A stretch of DNA of 64,000 nucleotides, taken from Chitinophaga silvatica (lineage in GTDB: Bacteria; Bacteroidota; Bacteroidia; Chitinophagales; Chitinophagaceae). The stretch lies in NCBI RefSeq assembly GCF_003419895.1, contig NZ_QPMM01000014.1, positions 181,549-245,548 on the forward strand, written 5' to 3'. The notes beneath the pieces were generated by a model, which was not told the origin of the DNA, searched no databases, and saw only the letters and a list, made by a program, of their open reading frames with translations. Both the position numbers and the translations under genes were made by a program. Below are positions 10,788 through 18,761 of the stretch, one piece after another (position 1 is the stretch's first letter; the number at the start of each line of letters is the position of its first letter).

Positions 10788-10801
10788 ACTTTAAACAAAC
10801 C

Positions 10802-12661
10802 ATGATGATTAAAAAACTAACAACAGTAGCCGTGTTTTCCTTACTGTCAGTACAGCCACTGTTAGCTCAGGAAAAACCCGCGCTGATACCACAACCGGTA
10901 GAAGTAACTACTGGTAGAGGTTTTTTTACTATTTCCAAAGATCTAATAATTATTGCCGATCCAGGCCTGAATGCTGAGACTACCTTCCTGAAAGACTTTC
11001 TTAACCAGGTTACAGGTTTTCAGGTTCCTGTTAAAACTACTGCAACGGGAAAGGTTATACGTTTATCTCTTCTTAAAACACCTGATAACACAATTAAAGA
11101 TGAAGGCTATAAACTAAATGTAACTCCTGCAACTGTTACCATTCAGGGTAATACCGCTGCCGGAATATTTTATGGGATTCAATCTCTGATTCAATTATTC
11201 CCACCTGAAGTGGAAGCCCTGAAACTGAACAAGCAAATCTATCAGCTGCCAGTAACTGCTATTACCGATTACCCTCGTTTCGAATGGAGAGGACTAATGC
11301 TGGATGTAAGCCGACATTTCTTTCCGCTAAGTTTCGTTAAGAAGTATATAGATCAGATGGCTAAGTATAAATACAATGTATTTCACTGGCACCTGACAGA
11401 TGATCCGGGATGGAGAATTGCCATCAAATCATATCCTAAATTAATTGAAGTAGGGGCCTGGCGCCCATTGAGAGTAGGAAGATGGGGCTCTTTCCCCGCA
11501 CCGCCTAAAGATGAAAAAAATAGTGATGGAGGATTTTATAGTGCAGATGAAATTAAAGAAGCTATTCAATATGCCAAAGACAGACATATCACTATCGTTC
11601 CTGAAGTAGATATGCCTGGGCATAGCGCTGCTATTATTGCATCCTATCCCGAACTTTCCTGCACCAGTCAGCCCAGACCTACCTACAGTGGAAGCAGTGA
11701 TGGTGCTGGTGTGAATGTTTTATGTGCCGGTAAAGAAAGAACATTTGAAGTACTGGACACTTTAATTGGAGATCTGGCTGCCATGTTCCCTGGTGAATAT
11801 ATTCATATCGGTGGCGATGAAGTAGATAAAAGCTTTTGGAAACATTGTGCCCTTTGCCAGAAAAGAATGAAGGATGAAGGATTGAAAAATGAAGAAGATC
11901 TGCAAAGCTATTTTATTAAAAGAGTAACCAAGCTGGTAAATAAACATGGTAAGAAAGTAATTGGTTGGGATGAAATATTAGAGGGTGGACTCGCTCCAGG
12001 TGCTGCAGTAATGTCGTGGCGCGGTTATGAAGGTGCTATTGAGGCCGCCAAAGCAGGGCATAAAGCAGTGATGACTCCAACCAGTTTTTGTTATCTCGAT
12101 TATATGCAAACAGATATGCATATCGAAAATACAGGTGGAGCATATGTGACGCTTTCCAAAGCCTACGAGTATGAGCCTGTTCCCGCTCAAGTAGATGAAA
12201 AATACATTCTGGGTGGCCAGGGCAATTTATGGACAGAATTTATTTCTTCGGCCGGAAGAGCCGAATATATGACCTGGCCAAGAGCATTTGCATTGTCCGA
12301 AATCTATTGGTCTCCAAAAAAAGTACGTTCAACTCCTGAATTTCTTTCCAGAGTAGAAAAGCATTTTGTACGTTTATATAATGCAGGTGTAAACTTTGCT
12401 CCGGCAATTTACGATCCACAGATCCATGTTGCCAAAGATGAAACAGGAAAGCCAACAATCTCCTTTACAACTGAAGTAAAGAATGTAGAGATCTACTATA
12501 CATTTGATGGGGTTATACCTGATCAGTATGCGATCAGGTATTTGGGTGGCCCGATTATGCTAGCTCCTGGTGCTTCTGATGTGAAGGCCGTAACCTATAG
12601 AGATGGTAAACAAATGGGAAGAGTGTTGTCAATTCCCCTCAATGAAATAAAAGGAAAATAG
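10802..12661 (+). CDS. Beta-N-acetylhexosaminidase, glycoside hydrolase family 20
   Basis: Exo-acting enzyme that removes terminal beta-linked GlcNAc or GalNAc using the substrate's own acetamido group. The ATG at 10802 (619 residues) gives a clean signal peptide (MMIKKLTTVAVFSLL...LLAQ); an upstream ATG at 10778 falls inside a hairpin. A GH20 N-terminal beta/alpha domain (about 25-150) is followed by the catalytic barrel with FEWRGLMLDVSRHFFPL, FHWHLTDDPGWRI, PEVDMPGHS and HIGGDEVDKSFW. The catalytic Asp-Glu pair falls at about residues 339-340. GNLWTEFI near the end of the barrel is also typical. It sits downstream of two SusCD pairs and 13 bp before a GH78 gene, so it likely acts in the periplasm or at the surface on imported glycan. 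Confidence 0.95.
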   Translation: MMIKKLTTVAVFSLLSVQPLLAQEKPALIPQPVEVTTGRGFFTISKDLIIIADPGLNAETTFLKDFLNQVTGFQVPVKTTATGKVIRLSLLKTPDNTIKDEGYKLNVTPATVTIQGNTAAGIFYGIQSLIQLFPPEVEALKLNKQIYQLPVTAITDYPRFEWRGLMLDVSRHFFPLSFVKKYIDQMAKYKYNVFHWHLTDDPGWRIAIKSYPKLIEVGAWRPLRVGRWGSFPAPPKDEKNSDGGFYSADEIKEAIQYAKDRHITIVPEVDMPGHSAAIIASYPELSCTSQPRPTYSGSSDGAGVNVLCAGKERTFEVLDTLIGDLAAMFPGEYIHIGGDEVDKSFWKHCALCQKRMKDEGLKNEEDLQSYFIKRVTKLVNKHGKKVIGWDEILEGGLAPGAAVMSWRGYEGAIEAAKAGHKAVMTPTSFCYLDYMQTDMHIENTGGAYVTLSKAYEYEPVPAQVDEKYILGGQGNLWTEFISSAGRAEYMTWPRAFALSEIYWSPKKVRSTPEFLSRVEKHFVRLYNAGVNFAPAIYDPQIHVAKDETGKPTISFTTEVKNVEIYYTFDGVIPDQYAIRYLGGPIMLAPGASDVKAVTYRDGKQMGRVLSIPLNEIKGK

Positions 12662-12674
12662 AAACGCCAACGTT

Positions 12675-15428
12675 ATGAGAAAACTTAGTATTTGCTGGTT
12701 ATTGTTACTATTGTGCCAATTTGCACTGGCAGCCGGCGGAAGCTCAGTATTGCCGCAACATCTCCGTTGTGAATACCTGATAAACCCTACCGGCATCGAT
12801 GAGCTGAAACCAAGACTTAGCTGGACTCTTAAAGCAACAGATACTACTGCTTTCGCACAACGGCAAACTGCCTATTGTATTTTAGTTGCCTCCTCAGAAG
12901 AGGAACTGAAGAATAATAAGGGTAACCTTTGGTCTTCAGGGTGGATAAATAGTGCTGATATGCAGCATATTGTCTATAAAGGCAAACCGCTTGAATCTGA
13001 TAAACGCTACTACTGGAAAGTTTGTGTAAAAGACGAAAAAAACATGGTTTCTGCATGGAGCCCTATTGCTGTATGGGCAACCGGTTTACTAAAGCGGGAT
13101 GATTGGAAGGCTTCCTGGATTGGATCTGATGAAGTATATCGTCCCGGACCTACCAGCAACATTTCATATCCCTGGTTCAGAAAAACTTTTGAACTCACAG
13201 GTAGCCCACAAACTGCTAATATTTTTGTAGCCTCTGTAGGCTATCATGAAGTATATGTAAATGGATATCGTGTAGGCGAGGACGTGTTAGCTCCCGCAGT
13301 TACAGATCATGCTAAAAGAGCAAGGTATGTAACCTATGATATAGCCAGATTTCTGAAGCCTGGTAAAAATGTAATCGGACTATGGTTGGGTACTTCCTGG
13401 TCGATTTTTGGACCTTACATAACACCTGATAAACCGAATACCCCTATTGTAATGGCGCAGGCAAACATCTATACAGGAGCATCCAATCCGCTGATCATTA
13501 AAACAGATGACACCTGGAAAACCCATCCAAGTCCTAATATGCTCCTCGAAACCTGGGATTTTGCCCGTTTGGGTGGCGAGCAATGGGATGCCAATAAAGA
13601 AATAAGCGACTGGAATACTTTAAGCTGCAATGAACAATCCTGGAAGCAGGCTACTGTTTATCATCCGCAGCTTATTCTTTCGGCTCAGATGGTAGAACCA
13701 AACCGGGTGTTGACTTCCATCAAACCTGTTTCTATTGAGGCTCGTGCAGATGGTAGTTATCGTGTAGACATGGGGGTTAATTTTGCCGGGTGGACTTCCA
13801 TCAAACTAAAAGGTCAACCCGGTGATAAAATTACTTTCCAATACTCAGAGCGGGAGCAGATGGATATGACTTTTAATCTGCATAGTGCATATATAATCGG
13901 TAAAGAGGGGAAAGGTACTTTCAAAAACAGGTTCAATTATAGTTCAGGCAGATGGATCACAATTAAAGGGCTGTCTTATAAACCATCTCTGGATGATATT
14001 GAAGGGTGGCTGGTTCGAACCAATTATGAATCGGCTACGAGCTTCAAATGCTCTGATTCTCTGCAAAACTGGATGTATGATAGAATAAGGTGGACCTATG
14101 AAAATTTATCATTAGGTGGTTATGTAGTAGACTGTCCGCAGCGCGAAAGGCTTGGTTATGGAGGAGATGCACATGCAACCTGTGAAACGGGGATGTTTAA
14201 TTATCACCTGGGTGCATTCTATACCAAATGGTTGGAAGACTGGAGAGATGTGCAGGGAACGGAATCTATTGTTGGAAATATGTATGATACTGCATTTGCA
14301 CACAAAGCGGTTATGAGTGGAAGATATCTGCACAAGGGAATATTGCCGCATACTGCACCAACATTTTCCGGAGGAGGTGGGCCTTCCTGGGGTGGTATCG
14401 TTGTTTCATTACCCTGGTATGTATATCAGCAGGAAGGTGATAAAAGGATTTTGGAGAAGAATTTTGAAATGATCACCTTATGGCTGGAATTCCTGGACAC
14501 TCAAACGAAAGATAATCTATTACAGCGTTTTGGCGGTAAATGGGATTTTTTGGGTGACTGGCTTTGGCCCAATGCTACCGCTGAAGGTATGAATAATGAT
14601 TCTCCGCAGACGCTTTGTTTGAACAACAGTTACAGAGTCTATAATTTAAGGACGGCTGCTAAAATTGCAAGAGTGCTGGGTAATAAAGCAAAGGCAGAGG
14701 AGTGGGAGAAGAAAGCTAAATTGGCAGCTGCAGCTATCCATAATAAATTCTATAATGAGGGAGATGATAACTACTCAGATGGTTCTATGGCCAATCTGGC
14801 TGCTGCATTGTTAGCAGAAATCCCTCCTGCCAATATCAGGCCCCTAGTGATGAAACAACTCGAAAATGATATTCTGGTAAAATACAACGGGCATATTCAT
14901 GTAGGGATTACAGGCGGTGCTTTGTTGTTTAAATTGTTAAGGGATGAAGGTCGCGATGATCTGATTTATAGCATGACTTCACAGACTACTTATCCAAGTT
15001 GGGGTTATATGAAAGCAAATGGGGCAACAACAATTTGGGAAATGTGGGAGAAGGATTTGCCCGGGCATTCACTATTACATAGTTCCTATTTATATCCGGG
15101 AGCCTGGTATATCAATGGCGTTGCCGGAATAAGGCAAGATCCTTCTTCGGGTAATGGCTACCGTAAATTTATTGTACGTCCACCTCATTTACAGGCCGAT
15201 CAGATTTCGTGGGCCAACACGTCCTATGAATCCTCTGCCGGAACTATAAAAACAGATTGGCATAGAACAGGCCAACAGCTCGTATTGAAGGTTACTATTC
15301 CTCCTAATTGTACTGCCACAATTGATATGCCTGAAAAGGTATTAATGAATGGGCAAGTATTAAAGAAGAAAAGTGCCAAAGGATATGAGCTTCCTGCTGG
15401 TAGCTATATTCTTGTAAGTGAGCCTTAA
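12675..15428 (+). CDS. Alpha-L-rhamnosidase, glycoside hydrolase family 78
   Basis: Inverting exo-enzyme releasing terminal alpha-L-rhamnose. It has a signal peptide (residues 1-19, ending ALAA) and the GH78 domain order: a fibronectin-III-like N-domain beginning LRCEYLINPTGID, jelly-roll rhamnosidase N and concanavalin-like domains (GYHEVYVNGYRVGEDVLAP), the (alpha/alpha)6 catalytic barrel, and a C-terminal beta-sandwich. The family signature DCPQRERLGYGGDAH lies at about residues 486-500, and later acidic motifs (DWLWPN; TIWEMWEKD) fit the active-site region. Its 917 residues are normal for the family. It is the last gene of the locus; its stop overlaps by 4 bp the stop of the convergent small gene. 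Confidence 0.95.
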   Translation: MRKLSICWLLLLLCQFALAAGGSSVLPQHLRCEYLINPTGIDELKPRLSWTLKATDTTAFAQRQTAYCILVASSEEELKNNKGNLWSSGWINSADMQHIVYKGKPLESDKRYYWKVCVKDEKNMVSAWSPIAVWATGLLKRDDWKASWIGSDEVYRPGPTSNISYPWFRKTFELTGSPQTANIFVASVGYHEVYVNGYRVGEDVLAPAVTDHAKRARYVTYDIARFLKPGKNVIGLWLGTSWSIFGPYITPDKPNTPIVMAQANIYTGASNPLIIKTDDTWKTHPSPNMLLETWDFARLGGEQWDANKEISDWNTLSCNEQSWKQATVYHPQLILSAQMVEPNRVLTSIKPVSIEARADGSYRVDMGVNFAGWTSIKLKGQPGDKITFQYSEREQMDMTFNLHSAYIIGKEGKGTFKNRFNYSSGRWITIKGLSYKPSLDDIEGWLVRTNYESATSFKCSDSLQNWMYDRIRWTYENLSLGGYVVDCPQRERLGYGGDAHATCETGMFNYHLGAFYTKWLEDWRDVQGTESIVGNMYDTAFAHKAVMSGRYLHKGILPHTAPTFSGGGGPSWGGIVVSLPWYVYQQEGDKRILEKNFEMITLWLEFLDTQTKDNLLQRFGGKWDFLGDWLWPNATAEGMNNDSPQTLCLNNSYRVYNLRTAAKIARVLGNKAKAEEWEKKAKLAAAAIHNKFYNEGDDNYSDGSMANLAAALLAEIPPANIRPLVMKQLENDILVKYNGHIHVGITGGALLFKLLRDEGRDDLIYSMTSQTTYPSWGYMKANGATTIWEMWEKDLPGHSLLHSSYLYPGAWYINGVAGIRQDPSSGNGYRKFIVRPPHLQADQISWANTSYESSAGTIKTDWHRTGQQLVLKVTIPPNCTATIDMPEKVLMNGQVLKKKSAKGYELPAGSYILVSEP

Positions 15429-15760
15429 TTTTTTACATCGGCGGGGGCGGGGCAACCCGTCTTCGCCATGTTACTTTCTCTCCATTTGAGAAATAGAATA
15501 TAATACCCGAACTCCCAATACAAATGATCATCCAGCAGGCTAGCCAACAGCTCCTTCTTTTCTATTCCCTTTTCCTTTTCAACAATGGTTAACCCTTCCT
15601 GTAATGAATGTTCCATAGCTTTTAATAACGCTGGCAAATCGCTTAGCGATGTTTGAAGAATTTGTTGGCCTCTGGTAGTATCTCTTAGCACTTGTGCCTT
15701 CTGGTGGGTTAATGCCGTCATTTTTACTCCCGGTACCGGATAAGTTGTGTGCATACTCAA
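15425..15760 (-). CDS. Small protein of unknown function, divergent from the sigma factor gene
   Basis: I do not recognise this 111-residue protein. It has no signal peptide or membrane segment. The N-terminal half is mainly helical with a Leu-rich stretch (SLSDLPALLKAMEHSLQEG) and a charged middle (EKEKGIEKKELLASLLDDH); the C-terminus is aromatic (YWEFGYYILFLKW) and carries one Cys. It is transcribed away from the sigma factor gene, with a perfect inverted repeat in the shared 101-bp gap, and its last 4 bp overlap the GH78 stop on the other strand. Met3 and Met14 are alternative starts. A regulatory partner of the sigma factor is possible but nothing in the protein shows it. Confidence 0.6.
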   Translation of the reverse strand: MSMHTTYPVPGVKMTALTHQKAQVLRDTTRGQQILQTSLSDLPALLKAMEHSLQEGLTIVEKEKGIEKKELLASLLDDHLYWEFGYYILFLKWRESNMAKTGCPAPADVKN

Positions 15761-15798
15761 ACGATTATATATCTATTGGAGTATTTTATTTGACATAG

Positions 15799-15828
15799 GT
15801 TACAAAAAAAATCAACTTTTTTTGTAAC
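15799..15828. promoter_or_regulatory. Perfect 12-bp inverted repeat in a divergent promoter region
   Basis: GTTACAAAAAAA and TTTTTTTGTAAC pair perfectly around a 6-nt spacer. Each strand thus presents TTTGTAAC pointing toward its own gene, 34 bp before the sigma factor ATG and 39 bp from the other gene's start. It could be an operator, or paired -35-like elements read by the sigma factor itself (many ECF -35 elements carry an AAC core). It could also form a hairpin in either transcript. Confidence 0.6.
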
Positions 15829-15861
15829 TTTTTTGACAGTTGTTAATCAAATATTTTAAAA

Positions 15862-16512
15862 ATGACCACCCTACTAACCGTTGCCGCCGAAACTGACATT
15901 GATCTTATTAATCGGGTATTAAATGGAGAACAGGCAGTTTATGAGCAATTAATCAGACGACATAATTCCAGTTTATTCAGAATTGGGATGTCGTTTCTTA
16001 AAAATGATGCTGATGTTGAAGATGTTATGCAAATAACTTATGTGAAAGCCTGGGAGCATTTATCTACTTTTAGGCAGGAGGCTGCATTCGGTACCTGGCT
16101 GAAAAGGATTATGATCAATGAATGTAATCAGCTATTAAAAAAGCAGAAACAAATAGTAAATGAGAATATCGATCATCATGATACCGCAACAAACAATATT
16201 AAAGAGTCTCCTGTGAGCAATGTGCTAAATAAAGAATTAAGCATGGCCATGGAAAAGGCTTTAACCGAGTTACCAGAAAAGTACCGGGCTGTATTCTTAT
16301 TGCGGGTTGTAGAAGGAATGAATGTGATACAAACAGCAGGGATCCTCAATATCTCTCAGGTAAATGTAAAAGTTCGCCTCATCAGGGCCAAACTGATGCT
16401 GAAACAAAAAGTATCAAACTACTATAAAAATGATCTGGTATTCCCATTCCACCTGATAAGGTGCGACAGGATTGTCAACAATGTGCTCAATGAGCTGAAT
16501 ATTAAGAAATAA
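15862..16512 (+). CDS. ECF-type RNA polymerase sigma-70 factor
   Basis: A 216-residue alternative sigma factor. Region 2 is visible as EQLIRRHNSSLFRIGMSFL and DADVEDVMQITYVKAWEHL (about 32-75), with the core-binding TWLKRIMINECNQLLKK following. Region 4 with its helix-turn-helix is LTELPEKYRAVFLLRVVEG and MNVIQTAGILNISQVNVKVR (about 135-175). A C-terminal tail FHLIRCDRIVNNVLNEL extends beyond region 4, as in a Bacteroidota subgroup of these factors. No FecR or zinc-binding anti-sigma gene is adjacent. In the recognition helix VKVRLIRAK replaces the more common VKSRLHRAR. It ends before a strong terminator at 16525-16564. Confidence 0.9.
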   Translation: MTTLLTVAAETDIDLINRVLNGEQAVYEQLIRRHNSSLFRIGMSFLKNDADVEDVMQITYVKAWEHLSTFRQEAAFGTWLKRIMINECNQLLKKQKQIVNENIDHHDTATNNIKESPVSNVLNKELSMAMEKALTELPEKYRAVFLLRVVEGMNVIQTAGILNISQVNVKVRLIRAKLMLKQKVSNYYKNDLVFPFHLIRCDRIVNNVLNELNIKK

Positions 16513-16524
16513 ATATTGTTATAT

Positions 16525-16564
16525 AAAAAAGAGGTTTCAAATCTAATTTGAAACCTCTTTTTTT
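16525..16564. terminator. Strong bidirectional intrinsic terminator
   Basis: An 18-bp perfect stem (AAAAAAGAGGTTTCAAAT and its complement) with a 3-nt CTA loop and A/T runs at both ends. It lies between the convergent sigma factor and RibD/DHFR-like genes and can stop transcription from both sides. Confidence 0.9.
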
Positions 16565-16586
16565 ATTGTATCCATATCAGTTTTAC

Positions 16587-17153
16587 TTAAATCTTCTCAT
16601 AATTCAAGCATACGACACCAGACTTCTGAAATATATCAGTTTTTATCAGTTGAAGTTGTGTTATATGCTTTAGGCCTTCAAACATAGGAATTCCTTTTCC
16701 AATTAATACTGGATTAATGAAAAGCCAGAACGCGTCTATGAGTTCATATTCCAATAGAGAATGTACTAATCCAGGGCTACCAAACATTATGATTTCACTT
16801 CCCTCCTGATTTTTTATTTCTCTCAATCGTTGAGGCAAATCCGTTCCCAGTACTGTAACTAACGGGTCATTGGACTGAAGCGTGGTTGATGCCACCAGCT
16901 TATTTACTTTTTTATACCAGGCCGAATGCTCCTTGTCATGTTTGGTTGCATTAGGCTTATCGGCGGCTGTAGGCCAATATGATTCCATCATATCGAAAGT
17001 GTTTTTGCCATACAGTGCCAAATCAACCGTATTGGTGCGCTCGCCTACATAGTCGAACAATTTATCATCTAGTTTTATCCAATCCATTTCTCCATTGGGG
17101 CCGGCCACATAGCCATCGAGAGAAACATGCATAAAGGAGAGAATCTTTCTCAT
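16587..17153 (-). CDS. Dihydrofolate reductase-like (RibD C-terminal domain) protein
   Basis: A 188-residue, cytoplasmic, NADPH-binding reductase fold related to the C-terminal domain of RibD; members of this family are often annotated as dihydrofolate reductases but few have that activity demonstrated. Visible features are the opening strand KILSFMHVSLDGYVAGPNGEMDW, the YGKNTFDMMESYWP helix, and the nucleotide-binding IIMFGSPGLVHSLLEYELIDAFWLFINPVLIGKG region (given here as family features; about 120-155). It is the second gene of a two-gene minus-strand unit, 14 bp after a DUF1801 gene. A paralogue of the same family sits at 48684-49241. Confidence 0.85.
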   Translation of the reverse strand: MRKILSFMHVSLDGYVAGPNGEMDWIKLDDKLFDYVGERTNTVDLALYGKNTFDMMESYWPTAADKPNATKHDKEHSAWYKKVNKLVASTTLQSNDPLVTVLGTDLPQRLREIKNQEGSEIIMFGSPGLVHSLLEYELIDAFWLFINPVLIGKGIPMFEGLKHITQLQLIKTDIFQKSGVVCLNYEKI

Positions 17154-17167
17154 AACAGTTTTTTAAA

Positions 17168-17512
17168 TTATAAAGAGTGACTGGATTCCTTAAGCCATTT
17201 TTTCAGCTGTTGGTAATCCACCTGTGTATTTTCTTTTATAGTTGCAATTTTACGATCCGGAGACGTGGTAGATTGAAAATATCCCTTTACATCAGGTAAA
17301 CTACTTGCATTGAAAAGCATAAAGGAGATTTTATCCTTGGCTGCATGAATCACGGCTGCATAATGGCCATTCTTCAAATAATGTGGTTTCCCGTATTGCA
17401 AACGCTCCTCCACATCAGGAATTACAGAAAAGGTAACTTTACGTAGCTCATTGCATACATCTACCTGCCAGGGTTGTAGTTTTTCGAAATAGTTGCTTAC
17501 AGTGGCATCCAT
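17168..17512 (-). CDS. DUF1801 (YdhG-like) protein
   Basis: A 114-residue soluble protein of the DUF1801/YdhG family. Typical features are the N-terminal helix VSNYFEKLQPWQVDVCNELRK in part, the motif ERLQYGKPHYLKNGHYAAVIHA in part, and the strand KISFMLFNAS. Function of the family is unknown; structures resemble iron-chaperone-like YdhG. It is followed 14 bp later by the DHFR-like gene, suggesting co-expression. Nothing unusual in length. Confidence 0.8.
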   Translation of the reverse strand: MDATVSNYFEKLQPWQVDVCNELRKVTFSVIPDVEERLQYGKPHYLKNGHYAAVIHAAKDKISFMLFNASSLPDVKGYFQSTTSPDRKIATIKENTQVDYQQLKKWLKESSHSL

Positions 17513-17616
17513 AATATAAGTTTTTGGTTTATGTTACAAACATACTTAGGATTAAGATGTTGTGAGAGGGCTATAACAGACATAAAAAGGGGTAATTGCG
17601 TCATAATATCAAAACA

Positions 17617-17647
17617 AAAGGTGCCTCAAATTAGTTGAGACACCTTT
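17617..17647 (-). terminator. Intrinsic terminator of the leu operon
   Basis: AAAGGTGCCTCAA pairs with TTGAGACACCTTT with one mismatch; on the minus strand the stem is followed by TTTTGTTTTGATATT. It lies 23 bp beyond the leuB stop. Confidence 0.85.
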
Positions 17648-17669
17648 CGGTAAAAAATCAAAAGCCAGT

Positions 17670-18743
17670 TTAAATATGCTTCAATACTTCTGCACCAATA
17701 GCATCGGTGCCCAGTATTTTATCTGCTGGTGTTTGTGCATCTGCGATATCACGGGTACGATATCCTGCTTTCAATACCTGGTCAACAGCTTTAATAACTG
17801 CTGCGGACTCAGCCTGCATGCCAAATGAAATATCCAATAACAAGGCTGCAGAAAGAATAGAAGCTAACGGATTAGCTACTCCTTTTCCTGTAATATCATG
17901 TGCAGAACCGTGAATTGGCTCATATACGCCGGTACCGTCACCAACCGATGCTGATGCCAGCATACCCATGGAACCTGCAATTTGTGATGCTTCATCTGTA
18001 AGGATATCGCCAAACAGGTTGGCCGTTACAACTACGTCGAAACGACGTGGATCCTTAATTAAAAGCATAGCTGTAGCATCCACGAATTGATGTTCAACTT
18101 CAACATCCGGATATTCTAAAGCTATCTTTTGTACAACTTCTCTCCACAATCTTGAGGTTTCGATAACGTTGGCTTTATCTACAGAACAAAGTTTTTTTCT
18201 TCTGGTACGGGCAGCTTCAAATGCTTTACGGGCAATTCGCTCTACTTCAAAGCGACTGTATTCCGCGATATCGAAGGCTGTATCTCCGTCATTTTTCCTA
18301 CCTTTTTCACCAAAGTAAATGTCGCCAGTTAGTTCACGGAAGAACAGGATATCAGCTCCTTTCAGAATTTCGGGCTTAATGCTGGATGCTCCAAGTAATT
18401 CATCAAATAATTTAATCGGACGCAGGTTGGCATATAAGCCAAGCTCTTTGCGCATCTTCAGTAATCCTTGTTCTGGTCTTACTTTCGCAGTTGGATCATT
18501 ATCATATTTAGGATGACCCACGGCTCCGAATAATACAGCATCAGATTTTTTCATCTTTTGCAGTGTTTCGTCGGGGAGTGGATTTCCGGTTGCTTCAATG
18601 GCAACATGACCAATTAAAGCGGTGTCGTAATTGAAGGTATGTCCAAATTTTGTTGCAATGGCATCTAATACTTTCTTGCCCACTGCTGTAACTTCCTGGC
18701 CGATTCCATCGCCTGGAACAACTAATATATTTTTGGTTGCCAT
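17670..18743 (-). CDS. leuB: 3-isopropylmalate dehydrogenase
   Basis: Oxidatively decarboxylates 3-isopropylmalate to 2-oxoisocaproate with NAD+ in leucine synthesis; in organisms with a citramalate route it also handles 3-methylmalate. The 357-residue length is standard. Diagnostic motifs are VVPGDGIGQEVT at the start, ILFFRELTGDIYFGE (the family usually has TGGIYFG), DKANVIETSRLWR, LFGDILTDEASQIAGSMGML with the metal-binding aspartates, and the NAD-binding YEPIHGSAHDITGKGVANP. It is the last gene of leuC-leuD-synthase-leuB, 18 bp after the synthase gene. Confidence 0.96.
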   Translation of the reverse strand: MATKNILVVPGDGIGQEVTAVGKKVLDAIATKFGHTFNYDTALIGHVAIEATGNPLPDETLQKMKKSDAVLFGAVGHPKYDNDPTAKVRPEQGLLKMRKELGLYANLRPIKLFDELLGASSIKPEILKGADILFFRELTGDIYFGEKGRKNDGDTAFDIAEYSRFEVERIARKAFEAARTRRKKLCSVDKANVIETSRLWREVVQKIALEYPDVEVEHQFVDATAMLLIKDPRRFDVVVTANLFGDILTDEASQIAGSMGMLASASVGDGTGVYEPIHGSAHDITGKGVANPLASILSAALLLDISFGMQAESAAVIKAVDQVLKAGYRTRDIADAQTPADKILGTDAIGAEVLKHI

Positions 18744-18761
18744 TCTATTGGTTTATTGAAT

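Noticed and set aside
10778..10801. ATG at 10778 as the GH20 start
   Set aside because: It lies inside a perfect hairpin and would place eight residues before a normal signal peptide that begins at 10802.
15862..16512. FecI-FecR-type control of the SusC genes
   Set aside because: No anti-sigma gene is present and neither SusC has the N-terminal signalling domain.
16587..17153. True folate-pathway dihydrofolate reductase
   Set aside because: Sequence matches the RibD C-terminal-like family rather than FolA; no thymidylate synthase gene is nearby.
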